This document shows, in pieces, positions 26,668 through 35,315 of a stretch of 64,000 nt of DNA (its first letter is position 1; each line of letters opens with the position of its first letter). Both the position numbers and the translations under genes were made by a program. The notes under the pieces are model-generated. The model saw only the letters and a program-made list of their open reading frames with translations, was not told the DNA's origin and did not search any database. Origin of the DNA: Primorskyibacter marinus (GTDB lineage: Bacteria; Pseudomonadota; Alphaproteobacteria; Rhodobacterales; Rhodobacteraceae); contig NZ_QJSD01000001.1 of assembly GCF_003313245.1 (NCBI RefSeq), positions 682,001 to 746,000 on the forward strand, read 5' to 3'.

Positions 26668-27461
26668 GTCTTTGTCTTTCCGGCTTTGCCATCTTCAAAA
26701 TCCGCGTCCCGTTTGCCGACAAAGGCGTCGCGCGCCTCTTGCGACTCTGCAGTGAGATACGCTTGCGCGGTAAAGCCCTGCTCCCAGCGGTATTTATGTT
26801 CCAGATCGCCATCCTCGATCCCGTTCAACGCCTCTTTGGCAAGGCGGATCATGATCGGGCTTTTCGCCGCGATGGTGGTAGCAATCTCCAAGGCGGCGGC
26901 GCGCAGGTTTTCCTGTGGCACAACCTTTTCCACAGCCCCCAGGCGATAGGCTTCGGCGGCGTCGATAGGCTCACCGGTGAAATACATTTGCCGGACCTTC
27001 TGGACCGGAAACAAGCGCTGAAGATGCGCGCCCGCGCCCAAGGCACCCCGATCTACTTCCGGCACTCCGAAAGTCGCGTCTGGTGAACACACGATAATAT
27101 CGGCAGAGCCGCAGATGCCGATCCCGCCGCCCAGAATATAGCCATGCGCCGCCACGATAACCGGTTTCAACCCGCGATGGATCGCGCGAAATGTTTCCCA
27201 ATTCCCGGCGTTGACTTCGGGGATGCGGTCAGGATGGCGTTGCAGCTCCTTGATATCCACGCCCGCGCAGAACCCGCGACCTTCGGCGCGGATCACCAGA
27301 ACGCGCACGTCGCGATTCGCCTGAAGCGAGTCGATCTCTTGGCTAAGCCTGCGCCAGCCGACACTGTCCAGTGCATTTACCGGCGGGTTCTCGATCACCA
27401 ACTCGGCGATGCCATTGGCGATTTCGGTGCGGAATTGTTTCTGGCTCATCGCGTCATCCAT
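26664..27461 (-). CDS. echA20: Ring-opening crotonase, EchA20-like
   Basis: 265 aa (or 261 from the second ATG). Blocks VIENPPVNAL, RAEGRGFCAGVDIKELQRHP, GGGIGICGSADIIV, FGVPEVDRGALGAGAHLQRL and a C-terminal RWEQGFT match mycobacterial EchA20 as I remember it. EchA20 hydrolytically opens the D-ring ketone of the CoA-bound indane intermediate, before IpdC and IpdAB act. Oxyanion loops are intact. It overlaps ipdC by 8 bp and ipdF by 4 bp, so the three are translated together. Confidence 0.85.
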   Translation of the reverse strand: MDDAMSQKQFRTEIANGIAELVIENPPVNALDSVGWRRLSQEIDSLQANRDVRVLVIRAEGRGFCAGVDIKELQRHPDRIPEVNAGNWETFRAIHRGLKPVIVAAHGYILGGGIGICGSADIIVCSPDATFGVPEVDRGALGAGAHLQRLFPVQKVRQMYFTGEPIDAAEAYRLGAVEKVVPQENLRAAALEIATTIAAKSPIMIRLAKEALNGIEDGDLEHKYRWEQGFTAQAYLTAESQEARDAFVGKRDADFEDGKAGKTKT

Positions 27462-28533
27462 TATGTTTGTTCGTCAGCGCACTCAGCGCGTCCAGCCGGT
27501 CATTTGCCTGCGCCATGATGCCGGCAATCAGATCCTCGCAGCTTTCCAGCCGGTCGATGGCGGCGGCGACCTGACCGCTTGGCAGCAACCCCTTGTCAGC
27601 ATCGCCTTCGACCACGCCGCGCTGCACCAGCGTCGGAAGGTTGGGGGCCATGACCGTCTGGGCAAAGCTGCTTTCGCCGCTGGTCGCCACTTTCAAACCC
27701 AGCTTGGCCATGGCAAGCGGGCCAAGCCCTGCATCCCTGCCCCATTGCCGCGCGTATTTCAGGCTCATGGCCAGTCGCGCAGGCAGAGACATGCCTTCAA
27801 GATGGCGGAGCTCATCATTCTCGATAAAGCGTTGCGGCATCCCGTCCACGGCCTTTGTCACCTTGATGACGCTGGGATCTTTTGTTTCCAGATACCGGTC
27901 CAGTGCGCTACGCGGAACCGGGGAGTCACTTGTCAAAAGGAACCGTGTCCCCATCGCAATTCCGGCTGCTCCCTGGGCCAGCGACGCGGCAAGGCTGCGT
28001 CCGTCATACATGCCACCGGCTGCAACCACCGGCACATCAACAGCGTCCAGCACCTGCGACAGCAGGATGCTTGTGGGCACAGAACCTGTATGCCCGCCGC
28101 CTTCACCGCCTTGAATGGTAATTACATTGGCGCCCAGCTCTACCGCCTTGACGGCGTGTTTCACAGCCCCGACCGTGGGCATGCAGACAACTCCGGCATC
28201 CCGCAAACGTCCGATGGTTTCGGCATCCGGCCCGCGCCCGTAGCTGACAGCGCGCACGCCATGCTTGATCACCATTTCCAGTACTTCGTCGGCATTCGGC
28301 TGAAACATGTGAAAATTGACGCCGAAAGGCTTGTCGGTCAGTTCCTTGATCTTCAGCAACTGGTTTTCGACGTCACCGGCCTCTGTCGTGGCACCGGCAA
28401 AAAAACCAAAGCCACCGGCATTACATGTCGCCGCCGTCAGCTTTGCGTCAGCAACCCATCCCATGGCAGTCTGGACAACCGGAAACCGGCACCCAAGTTT
28501 TTCGCAAAGCGGCGTATGCAGATCGCGTATCAT
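27454..28533 (-). CDS. ipdC: FMN-dependent oxidoreductase, IpdC-like (nitronate monooxygenase fold)
   Basis: 359 aa. N-terminus CRFPVVQTAMGWVADAKL, central FMN-phosphate motifs IQGGEGGGHTG and VAAGGMYDGRSLAA, then GTRFLLTSDSPVP. The family default name is nitronate monooxygenase. The MGWVA start, the VDGMPQR block and the C-terminal LPSGQVAA block instead match mycobacterial IpdC, which introduces or reduces the double bond needed before IpdAB opens ring C. The start at 28533 is the first ATG after motif copy 6. First gene of a five-gene operon. Confidence 0.87.
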   Translation of the reverse strand: MIRDLHTPLCEKLGCRFPVVQTAMGWVADAKLTAATCNAGGFGFFAGATTEAGDVENQLLKIKELTDKPFGVNFHMFQPNADEVLEMVIKHGVRAVSYGRGPDAETIGRLRDAGVVCMPTVGAVKHAVKAVELGANVITIQGGEGGGHTGSVPTSILLSQVLDAVDVPVVAAGGMYDGRSLAASLAQGAAGIAMGTRFLLTSDSPVPRSALDRYLETKDPSVIKVTKAVDGMPQRFIENDELRHLEGMSLPARLAMSLKYARQWGRDAGLGPLAMAKLGLKVATSGESSFAQTVMAPNLPTLVQRGVVEGDADKGLLPSGQVAAAIDRLESCEDLIAGIMAQANDRLDALSALTNKHNG

Positions 28534-28597
28534 CGGACCCCCGGTTTCGATTACATTTGAAGTTATGCTGCCAGATGGCCAAAATTTTTGCACTGCA

Positions 28598-28616
28598 GCA
28601 TCGTCTGCTTGGACTA
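28598..28616 (-). promoter_or_regulatory. Regulon motif copy 6 (ipdC operon)
   Basis: Gene-sense TAGTCCAAGCAGACGATGC, a perfect consensus copy, 64 nt before the ipdC start. It lies in the 122-bp gap after the upstream SDR stop, so ipdC has its own promoter although the whole block runs in one direction. Confidence 0.8.
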
Positions 28617-28655
28617 CCGGCCCCGCGCCCGTTTCGGAACGGTGCGCATCTTGCG

Positions 28656-29420
28656 TCAGTGAAACACGCGCCCGCCATTTACCAACAGGGTTTGCCCCGT
28701 GATGAACCGCGCCTGATCGCTGGACAGGAATGTCACTGCATTGGCGATATCTTCCGGTTCGCACAGTTCCTGCATCGGAATTGCATTGCGGGCGCGATCA
28801 TAGGAGTCTTTGGGAATCCGCTGCATCGCGCGCGTATTGGTCGGGCCGGGGCAGACAGCGTTGACGTTCACCTTGAACGGTCCAAGCTCGCGCGCCAACG
28901 CACGGGTGAACCCCAGAACCCCCGATTTGGCAGAGGCATAATCGACTGTCCCGATATCGCCATTGAACGCGGAATCTGACGAAATCGACACGATTTTACC
29001 CGATTTTCGTTCGCGCATTCCCGGTACGACCTGACGCGAACAGATCAGCGTGGCCATCAGCGATACATCGACGACAAATTTCAGCGTCTCTGGCTTGGCC
29101 TCCCAGAAATCCGAATAGTTTTCGCGCGCGGTCTGGCCGATATTGTTGCAAAGAACGTCAATGTTCCCCAGATCCTGCGCGGCCTTTGCAAATGTCCCTT
29201 CAACCACCTCGATGCTGGTCATGTCGCCGTGCAAGGCCGTGGCCCGCACGCCTTCGGCTTTCAGTAATTCGATGGTTTCGGCCAGGGCGTCTTCTTCCCT
29301 GTCAAAGGCCGCAACATCCGCCCCGGCGCGGGCATAGGCGATCGCACAGGCCCGTCCGATTCCGTTTCCGGCACCTGTCACAGCAGCAATTTTTCCCGCA
29401 AGTGGTTTGTCAGAACTCAT
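28656..29420 (-). CDS. SDR oxidoreductase
   Basis: 254 aa. TGAGNGIG, NNIGQ in place of NNAG, catalytic block SISSDSAFNGDIGTVDYASAKSG, C-terminal FITGQTLLVNGG. Classical SDR; the substrate is not evident, but a ring hydroxyl or 3-hydroxyacyl-CoA is likely. It is the last gene of the four-gene operon led by the FadE partner subunit at 32283. Confidence 0.85.
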   Translation of the reverse strand: MSSDKPLAGKIAAVTGAGNGIGRACAIAYARAGADVAAFDREEDALAETIELLKAEGVRATALHGDMTSIEVVEGTFAKAAQDLGNIDVLCNNIGQTARENYSDFWEAKPETLKFVVDVSLMATLICSRQVVPGMRERKSGKIVSISSDSAFNGDIGTVDYASAKSGVLGFTRALARELGPFKVNVNAVCPGPTNTRAMQRIPKDSYDRARNAIPMQELCEPEDIANAVTFLSSDQARFITGQTLLVNGGRVFH

Positions 29421-29430
29421 TTGGTATCCC

Positions 29431-29967
29431 CTATTGGTTTTCGGAAAAGCGCTTGAACTGGTCAAGCAGGCGATAGGACAGGTCATCCGGCCCCGCACGT
29501 CCGGCGGGCGAACCAGCCGCAAAATCGGCATGGGCCGCAGTATCGACTGGCCCTTTGCGCGCCCAGTCCAGCGTTATAGCCCGACTACAAAACCGCCATT
29601 CGCCATCCCGCTTTGCATAGTGATCCAGACTGCGGCTGCCGGTCACGATCTCCTCGCCCGCGTGGGTGCGGTGCCAGTTGATCTTGTGAACCTCGCCCTG
29701 CGCCTCGTCACCGTCGATGACAAAATTCATGTTCGCAACGTAATGGACTGTCATTTCATAGGCAGAGAGCGCCTGCTTCACAAACGCGACATAGGCATCG
29801 GCACCGCCATCAAACATCTCGCCATGCGTATCGACGGCATCGTCATGATAAAGGCTGCGCAGCAGGGCAAAATCGCGGCGATCCACCGCCCGCGAATAGG
29901 TCGTAACAAGGCGGCGCAGGCTGTCGGTGGCGATAAGCGTCGCGATATCCGCGTCCCGGATTCCCAT
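29431..29967 (-). CDS. SnoaL-like (NTF2-fold) protein 2
   Basis: 178 aa. TYSRAVDRRDFALLRSLYHDDAV contains the Y-x4-D pair; MTVHYVANMNFVI supplies the cavity His. HKINWHRTHAGEEIVTGSRSLDHY is a further conserved strand region. It lies 4 bp downstream of fadE30 and 11 bp upstream of an SDR gene. Function unknown. Fold-mates include ketosteroid isomerase, scytalone dehydratase and BaiE, so dehydration or isomerisation of a hydroxylated ring is the working idea. Confidence 0.7.
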   Translation of the reverse strand: MGIRDADIATLIATDSLRRLVTTYSRAVDRRDFALLRSLYHDDAVDTHGEMFDGGADAYVAFVKQALSAYEMTVHYVANMNFVIDGDEAQGEVHKINWHRTHAGEEIVTGSRSLDHYAKRDGEWRFCSRAITLDWARKGPVDTAAHADFAAGSPAGRAGPDDLSYRLLDQFKRFSENQ

Positions 29968-29971
29968 GTCG

Positions 29972-31159
29972 CTACCCTTTCGTTCCGCGCGGTTCGCGCG
30001 GCATTTTCAGGCCTTGCTCGGCGATCAGGTTCAACTGGATTTCATTGGTTCCGCCATAAATCGTGTCGGCACGACTGAACAGGAACATCCGCTGCAAACG
30101 TTCCTTGCGCGGGTCGCTTTCGTCCAGCACACCCGCCTCCGGCCCAAGTACATCCATCGCCAGTTTACCCAGATCGCGATGCCAGTTGGACCAATGGTAC
30201 TTATAGCCAAGCGCATCGCGCTGGACATCGTGAGATCCATCCCCCCCAAGCACCCGCAATGCAAGATAGCGCATGGCACGCAATCCGGTCCATGCCACGG
30301 CGATCCGCTGTCGGATCGAAGGGATTTTCGTCATACCGTTTTCGCGTGCGATGTCGCAAATCGCTTCAAGCTCCTGCGCGAATGCCATTTGCTGGCCGAG
30401 CGTGGAAATGCCGCGCTCGAAGCCCAGCAATGCCATAGCGATTTGCCATCCGTCGCCGGGCTCTCCTACCACATGTTCGGCCTTTGCGCGGGCGTTGTCG
30501 AAAAAGACAGAGTTGAACTCGGCCCCCCCGCCCATCTGTTCAATCGGCTGGATTTCCACACCGCTCTGATCCAGCGACATCAACAAGAATATCAATCCGT
30601 GTCGTCCTACCGTCCCGGCCTCGCAACGGGCCAGCACAAAGATCCAGTCCGACAGATGCGCCAGAGAGGTCCAGACCTTTTGCCCGCTGACAAGCCAGTC
30701 ACCACTGCCGGGATCGCGTGTTGCACGGGTACGGATATTGCCAAGGTCCGATCCCGCCCCCGGTTCGGAATAGCCCTGACACCAGTATTCGGTCCCAGCA
30801 AGAATTCCCGACAGGAACTGCTGTTTTTGGGCCTCGGTGCCAAAGGCGATCAGCGTCGGACCAACCAACCCTTCACCGATATGGCCGATACGTCCGGGAC
30901 CGCCGGCACGCCCGTATTCTTCCTGAAACACGATCTGTTGCGGAACGGACATGCCGCGCCCTCCGTGCTCCTTCGGCCAGTGTGGGCAGGTCCAGCCGCC
31001 ATGCGCCAACTCCTGCTCCCACGCCTTTCGCAGCTCGGGCAGCGCATCGCCGTCCCCCGCGTTTCCGCGAAAGCGCAAAGGCTCGAACCGACCGGTGAGA
31101 TGCGTGTCCATCCAGTCGCGGATTTCGTGGCGCAGATCGTTCAGGTCTTGCTGGCTCAT
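29972..31159 (-). CDS. fadE30: Acyl-CoA dehydrogenase, FadE30-like
   Basis: 395 aa from MSQQDLNDL. Distinctive blocks WCQGYSEPGAGSDLGNI, QKVWTSLAHLSDWIFVLAR, FERGISTLGQQMAFAQEL, WTGLRAMRYLAL, and FSRADTIYGGTNEIQLNLIAE. All are shared with mycobacterial FadE30 in my memory, which starts beta-oxidation of the HIP-CoA propionate side chain. The start is fixed by the ATGA overlap with the upstream partner subunit. The MCAD-type Glu position is Gly. Confidence 0.88.
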   Translation of the reverse strand: MSQQDLNDLRHEIRDWMDTHLTGRFEPLRFRGNAGDGDALPELRKAWEQELAHGGWTCPHWPKEHGGRGMSVPQQIVFQEEYGRAGGPGRIGHIGEGLVGPTLIAFGTEAQKQQFLSGILAGTEYWCQGYSEPGAGSDLGNIRTRATRDPGSGDWLVSGQKVWTSLAHLSDWIFVLARCEAGTVGRHGLIFLLMSLDQSGVEIQPIEQMGGGAEFNSVFFDNARAKAEHVVGEPGDGWQIAMALLGFERGISTLGQQMAFAQELEAICDIARENGMTKIPSIRQRIAVAWTGLRAMRYLALRVLGGDGSHDVQRDALGYKYHWSNWHRDLGKLAMDVLGPEAGVLDESDPRKERLQRMFLFSRADTIYGGTNEIQLNLIAEQGLKMPREPRGTKG

Positions 31160-32283
31160 GCGGCGTCTCCGTCCGGCAGGCAATGCGCGGCAATCCGGTC
31201 AAGGTGGCGTTCGGGCGAGCCGAGCAAATGCCAGTTGGCCTGCGCGCGTTTGAAGTACAGATGCGGGGCGTATTCGGTGGTAAACCCGACGCCACCGTGT
31301 AGCTGGATCGCCTCCTCAGACGCGCGGAAGGCAAGGTCGGATGCCAGCGCACGCGCGCCGGCAACTTCAAGCATCCGTTCCCGTGGATCGGGCTGAACCG
31401 CAGCACCAAGTATCAAGGCTCGCAGTTCGGCCAGATCGACTTCAAGCGCCGCGCAACGGTGTTTTATCGCCTGAAACGACGCAATCGTGCGTCCGAACTG
31501 CACCCGCTCACTGATATATTCCAGCGTCAGGTCCATCGCGCCCCGAGCCAGCCCCGCCTGCTCGGCGGCCAACCCAAGGTTCGCGATTGTCTCTGCCTCG
31601 GCCAACGCGTCAGCATTGACGCCATTCCTGTCCAGCCGGGTGCTTTCAGGGACCGACAGATCGTTCAAACTGTGCGCGCAATACTGACGCGTATGATCGA
31701 GTGTCTTGAGCCTACGAAAGTCACTGCCGGTCGACGGTTCCAGCCCGAAAACGGCAACGTCTTGACCTATTCGCGCAGGTACAAGGATCAGCCCCGCTAC
31801 CTGCGCGTCCGTTACCAACGGCAGTTGGCCCTGCAAAATATAACCGCCGCCCTGCCGGGTAGCGGTGACACCGCCCCCCTGGAACGGGTTCACCGAATTC
31901 ATGTCAGCGATCGCCACGGTTGCGGCGGCGTCCCCCACCGCAATACGCTCCAGCCAGACCTGCGCGGCCTGGGTGCCGATCGCCGTCAGCAACGGCACCC
32001 CAAGACAAGCTGTTGACCACAATGGGACCGGTGCCAGCCGTTCACCAACGGCCTCCATCAGAAGGACAAGCTCGGTCAGGCCAAGCCCGACACCGCCGTG
32101 CTTTTCAGGGATGGTCATCGCACACCACCCCAGTTCTGTAGAGATCGTCGCCCAAAGGTCCGGATCGATTCCGTCACCACGCGATACAATCCGGCGCAGC
32201 GCATCGCCATCGGCTTTGCTAGCCAGCAGGCGCCGTGCCTCATCGCGGATAAAAATCTGGTCTTCGGTCAGTGTCAGGTCCAT
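31156..32283 (-). CDS. Acyl-CoA dehydrogenase, partner subunit of the FadE30-like enzyme
   Basis: 375 aa from MDLTLTEDQ. C-terminal half: SERVQFGRTIASFQAIKHRCAAL and EEAIQLHGGVGFTTEYAPHLYFKRAQ. The N-terminal half has GWCAMTIPEKHGGVGLG. As with the partner at 15374, the SEPxAGSD FAD block is absent. In Comamonas the equivalent HIP-CoA dehydrogenase is described as two subunits (ScdC1/ScdC2), which fits this pair. It is the first gene downstream of motif copy 7; the ATG at 32283 begins 4 bp after an in-frame GGCCCG. Confidence 0.82.
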   Translation of the reverse strand: MDLTLTEDQIFIRDEARRLLASKADGDALRRIVSRGDGIDPDLWATISTELGWCAMTIPEKHGGVGLGLTELVLLMEAVGERLAPVPLWSTACLGVPLLTAIGTQAAQVWLERIAVGDAAATVAIADMNSVNPFQGGGVTATRQGGGYILQGQLPLVTDAQVAGLILVPARIGQDVAVFGLEPSTGSDFRRLKTLDHTRQYCAHSLNDLSVPESTRLDRNGVNADALAEAETIANLGLAAEQAGLARGAMDLTLEYISERVQFGRTIASFQAIKHRCAALEVDLAELRALILGAAVQPDPRERMLEVAGARALASDLAFRASEEAIQLHGGVGFTTEYAPHLYFKRAQANWHLLGSPERHLDRIAAHCLPDGDAA

Positions 32284-32342
32284 CGGCCCGCCTATCGTCA
32301 CATGGCAATTCGGTGCCATGTCAACGCATGACAGCACAGGAA

Positions 32343-32361
32343 ACATCGTCCGAACGGGGGA
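32343..32361 (-). promoter_or_regulatory. Regulon motif copy 7 (fadE30 operon)
   Basis: Gene-sense TCCCCCGTTCGGACGATGT, 59 nt before the ATG at 32283. The right arm is perfect; the left arm is degenerate. Confidence 0.65.
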
Positions 32362-32394
32362 TGGCCCCGGAAGGTTGCAAATTTCGGCTCTGCA

Positions 32395-32413
32395 TCGTGC
32401 AAATGAATGATGC
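32395..32413 (+). promoter_or_regulatory. Regulon motif copy 8 (SnoaL-3/SDR operon)
   Basis: TCGTGCAAATGAATGATGC, 50 nt before the ATG at 32464. It is the weakest left arm of the set but shares the TGAATGATGC right arm with copy 5, and sits at exactly the same distance from the start. Confidence 0.5.
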
Positions 32414-32463
32414 GGACAGGTCCGCACGGGCGGATCATTACAAAAAATAAGATGGATGCTCCC

Positions 32464-32964
32464 ATGACCGACGCCACCCGCATTGCCGCCCTTGAAGCGC
32501 GATTGCAATCCCTGGAGGACAAGATCGAAATCGGGCAGATCATTGCCCGCTTCGGACCCGCGGTCGACAGCCTGTCCGGCGACGCAACCGCGGACCTGTG
32601 GACAGAGAACGGAGTCTATGATTTCGGCTCTGCCGCCCTTGAGGGGCGCAAGCAGCTTGCCGGCCTGGTGCAGCTGTCCACACATACCAATTATATCGAC
32701 CAGGGCTGCGCCCATGTCCTTGGCCCGCCTGTGATAACGGTCGATGGCGATAGCGCGACTGCCACAGGATATTCGCAGGTTTTCGTGCATGACAACGGGC
32801 AATGGCGGTCGGTTCGCACCAGCGCAAACCATTGGATATTGAAGCGGACCACCGACGGCTGGAAGGTCATCACCCGCAGAAATCGTTTGCTGAACGGCGC
32901 ACAGGATGCCCGCGATCTTCTGGCGCTCGCAGCACAGGGCACGACACAAGGGGGCAAGACATGA
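32464..32964 (+). CDS. SnoaL-like (NTF2-fold) protein 3
   Basis: 166 aa (170 if the ATG at 32452 is used). The N-terminal helix LEARLQSLEDKIEIGQIIARFGPAVDSLSGD has Phe in place of the usual Tyr of Y-x4-D, while the Asp and the cavity His (CAHVLGPPVITV) remain. The NTF2 core continues with ATGYSQVFVHDNGQWRSVRTSANHW. It overlaps the following SDR by 4 bp. Because the Tyr is lost, catalysis as in BaiE would be altered. Function not known. Confidence 0.7.
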   Translation: MTDATRIAALEARLQSLEDKIEIGQIIARFGPAVDSLSGDATADLWTENGVYDFGSAALEGRKQLAGLVQLSTHTNYIDQGCAHVLGPPVITVDGDSATATGYSQVFVHDNGQWRSVRTSANHWILKRTTDGWKVITRRNRLLNGAQDARDLLALAAQGTTQGGKT

Positions 32965-33833
32965 ATGAACTCGCAGGCAAATCAATCGTCGTGACAGGCG
33001 CGGGCAGCGGGCTCGGCGCGGCCTACGCGCAACACGCCGCGGCGCTTGGGGCAAATGTCATCGTCAATGACATAAACGGTGATGCCGCACATGCCTGCGC
33101 AAAAGCCATAACCGACGCGGGCGGGCACGCAACGGCACAGCCCGGCGATGTCTCGGACTGGGACGCGGCTGAGGCGCTCGTGGACGCCTGCGTTGACGCT
33201 TTTGGCAGTCTGGACGGCTTTGTCAACAATGCGGGTATCTTGCGTCCGGCCTTGCTGGACCAAACCACTGAGGCCGACATCCGGCAGATGATCGACGTCA
33301 ACCTGATCGGCACCGCCGCCTGCGCGCGGGCCGCTGCGGTTCGGATGAAGTCACAGGGCACGGGTGGGTCCATTGTCAACGTGGCCTCCGGATCGCAGGC
33401 CGGGGATGTTGCACTGGGCGGATATGGCGCAACCAAGGCGGCCATTTCGTCTCTGACCTTTAGCTGGGCGATGGAATTGCGCGACACGGGCATCCGCATG
33501 AACGCCATCTCACCGTTGGCAGAAACTGCGATGGCCGCACAGAATGCGCATCTCATGGCGCTACAAGGTGCCAACCGCGACGTGCATTATAACGCGTTGC
33601 CCGCCGCCGAAGTCAACGCGCCACTGGTTTCATTCCTGTTGTCGGACAGGGCGCGTGAGATTTCCGGCCAGATCGTGCGTATCGCCGGGCAACAGTTATC
33701 CTTTGTCACCCATCCCCTAATCGCGCAGCCCGTCCTGGAAGACGACTGGACATTTGACAAGATCGCCACCGCGTTTTCGGAGACGCTTGCAGGTCACCAG
33801 CACCGGCTGGGCCTTGCCTTTGAAGCAAAATAA
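32961..33833 (+). CDS. SDR, HSD17B4-like
   Basis: 290 aa. TGAGSGLG, NDINGDAAHACAKA after beta-2, NNAGILRPALLD, catalytic ASGSQAGDVALGGYGATKAAI (Ser, Tyr, Lys present). The C-terminal 60 residues extend beyond a classical SDR (LSFVTHPLIAQPVLEDDWTFDKIATAF). It resembles the 18188 SDR in size and in the extension, so a (3R)-hydroxyacyl-CoA dehydrogenase role is possible. Coupled to SnoaL-3. Confidence 0.82.
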   Translation: MNELAGKSIVVTGAGSGLGAAYAQHAAALGANVIVNDINGDAAHACAKAITDAGGHATAQPGDVSDWDAAEALVDACVDAFGSLDGFVNNAGILRPALLDQTTEADIRQMIDVNLIGTAACARAAAVRMKSQGTGGSIVNVASGSQAGDVALGGYGATKAAISSLTFSWAMELRDTGIRMNAISPLAETAMAAQNAHLMALQGANRDVHYNALPAAEVNAPLVSFLLSDRAREISGQIVRIAGQQLSFVTHPLIAQPVLEDDWTFDKIATAFSETLAGHQHRLGLAFEAK

Positions 33834-33935
33834 TGAAAACCGTCGGGCGATTCTTGCCTGAAATGCGTTGTAAGTGATGCGGAACTATCTTTTCATAATA
33901 ACCTAGGCGCGTTGCCAACAGTAAAAGGCGAAACA

Positions 33936-34691
33936 GTGAACCAAGCCACAAATGACATGCCCGACAAGCGAGGCAATGGCTCTGCATCGTCGCGCACGAC
34001 CACAGAGACCCGTGGCGCAACCAATCCGCGCAAGGAACTGGTGCGCGAGCAACTGATCGACATCGCAGCCGAACTTTTTGCATCCAAAGGGTATGCCCAG
34101 ACCAGCATAAACGACATTGCGGGTGCCATGGGTCTGGGACGGTCCGCCGTTTACCACTATTTCCGCAACAAGGAAGAAATCCTTGCAGCCCTGGTCGAGG
34201 CCGAGGCGCTGACGCCATCCAACCGGCTACAGGACTTGATGGACAACCCCGATCTTGGCCCGGTGGAGCGCCTGCGTCATGCCATTGTTGACGGGATAAC
34301 GCGGCGTTTGGGGTCGGGGTCGCATTTTATCATGTTGGCACGGCTCGAAAGCCAAATCCCCGAGGAACTGGGCCCGCTCTATAATCAGGGTCGGCGCAAC
34401 ATCTACAATTTTTATGTCCGTTGCATCACCGAGGGTATCGCCGCGGGAGAATTCCGCGATGTCGACCCGAAGATCGCGGCCTTTGCCGTGATTGGCATGG
34501 CAAACTGGACATCGCGTTGGTATTCGCCAAGCGGCACACGTTCCGCAAGCGAGATCGGCGAGATCATCGCCGACCTGGCGCTACATGGCCTGACTGTGCG
34601 TGACCGCGCCATGCATGACACTGCGGGTGTTGCAAACTCGCTGGACCAGATGCGCAAGCAGATCGACTGGCTGGAAGGTCAGCTTAAGTAA
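33936..34691 (+). CDS. TetR-family regulator (KstR2-like candidate)
   Basis: 251 aa from a GTG preceded by AAAGG. After a polar 40-residue lead, the TetR HTH reads REQLIDIAAELFASKGYAQTSINDIAGAMGLGRSAVYHYFRNKEEIL (short motif SAVYHYFRNKEE). The ligand domain ends with a W-x-SRWYSPSGTRSASEIGE block of the kind found in KstR2 and other CoA-thioester-responsive TetR proteins. In mycobacteria KstR2 represses the C/D-ring genes and is released by HIP-CoA. No copy of the cluster motif lies upstream. Together with the LuxR gene it is one of two candidate cluster regulators. Start uncertain (33912 TTG, 33957 ATG possible). Confidence 0.82.
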   Translation: MNQATNDMPDKRGNGSASSRTTTETRGATNPRKELVREQLIDIAAELFASKGYAQTSINDIAGAMGLGRSAVYHYFRNKEEILAALVEAEALTPSNRLQDLMDNPDLGPVERLRHAIVDGITRRLGSGSHFIMLARLESQIPEELGPLYNQGRRNIYNFYVRCITEGIAAGEFRDVDPKIAAFAVIGMANWTSRWYSPSGTRSASEIGEIIADLALHGLTVRDRAMHDTAGVANSLDQMRKQIDWLEGQLK

Positions 34692-34712
34692 TCCCGCCCT
34701 GCGCACCGTTAA

Positions 34713-35315
34713 TCAATCGTCAAACGTGACGCCGACATGGTCCAGAAACGCGCCGTAGGTGTCAAAGCGGATCAGCGGATCTCCCCCGCTCCATGCCTTT
34801 AGATGGTCGGACACCGCAGCACGAGCGTGACGCCAGCGGCGCGGCACGATTTCCAGCATCGGACCGACGACCGATGGCGCGCTGTAATAGATAATCGGAT
34901 CAGGCTGTCCCGCAATCGGGATCACCAGCTCAGGTGTATAGCCGTCCGCCTCGATCCGGTTGCGGGCCGCGGCGTGATCGGGCACCCAGTAGCCAAGATG
35001 CTGCAACCCTTCCCGTCCTTCATCCAGAAATGTCCGGTAAGGCGACGGCGCGTCATTGACCTGCTGGATCAGCTCCAACTGAACATCACCGATGAATCCG
35101 AAGGCCAGCCGCATCTCAATTTGGACGTCTTGCCCGCGATATATGGATTGTGGAGCCGGACGGCCTGTCCCGTTCTCTAGAAACAGAAACGGACCGACGC
35201 CCAACACGTCGATCCAGTGCCGCACGGCTTCATCCAGGTCGCGCACGACAAAACCAAGCTGCGTTGCGGGGCCAAGCACTGGTGTCAGCGCGTGCGGATG
35301 TTCAGATGCGATCAT
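34713..35315 (-). CDS. Glyoxalase/VOC-fold protein
   Basis: 200 aa. Two beta-alpha-beta-beta-beta modules: [30 protein letters not shown], then [23 protein letters not shown]. Metal ligands may come from the His in HLGYWV and the Glu in VQLELIQQ and MLEIVP. Methylmalonyl-CoA epimerase-like VOC proteins share this pattern, which would suit a pathway releasing propionyl- or methylmalonyl-CoA. An isomerase or lyase on a ring intermediate is equally possible. Overlaps the upstream thiolase by 4 bp and converges on the TetR gene. Confidence 0.72.
   Translation of the reverse strand: MIASEHPHALTPVLGPATQLGFVVRDLDEAVRHWIDVLGVGPFLFLENGTGRPAPQSIYRGQDVQIEMRLAFGFIGDVQLELIQQVNDAPSPYRTFLDEGREGLQHLGYWVPDHAAARNRIEADGYTPELVIPIAGQPDPIIYYSAPSVVGPMLEIVPRRWRHARAAVSDHLKAWSGGDPLIRFDTYGAFLDHVGVTFDD

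Noticed and set aside
27454-28533. Nitronate monooxygenase as the real function
   Set aside because: The fold is right, but the sequence blocks and the operon (echA20, ipdF) point to IpdC.
29927-31396. 489-aa plus-strand ORF
   Set aside because: It is antisense to fadE30, whose conserved blocks and overlaps with neighbours are unmistakable.
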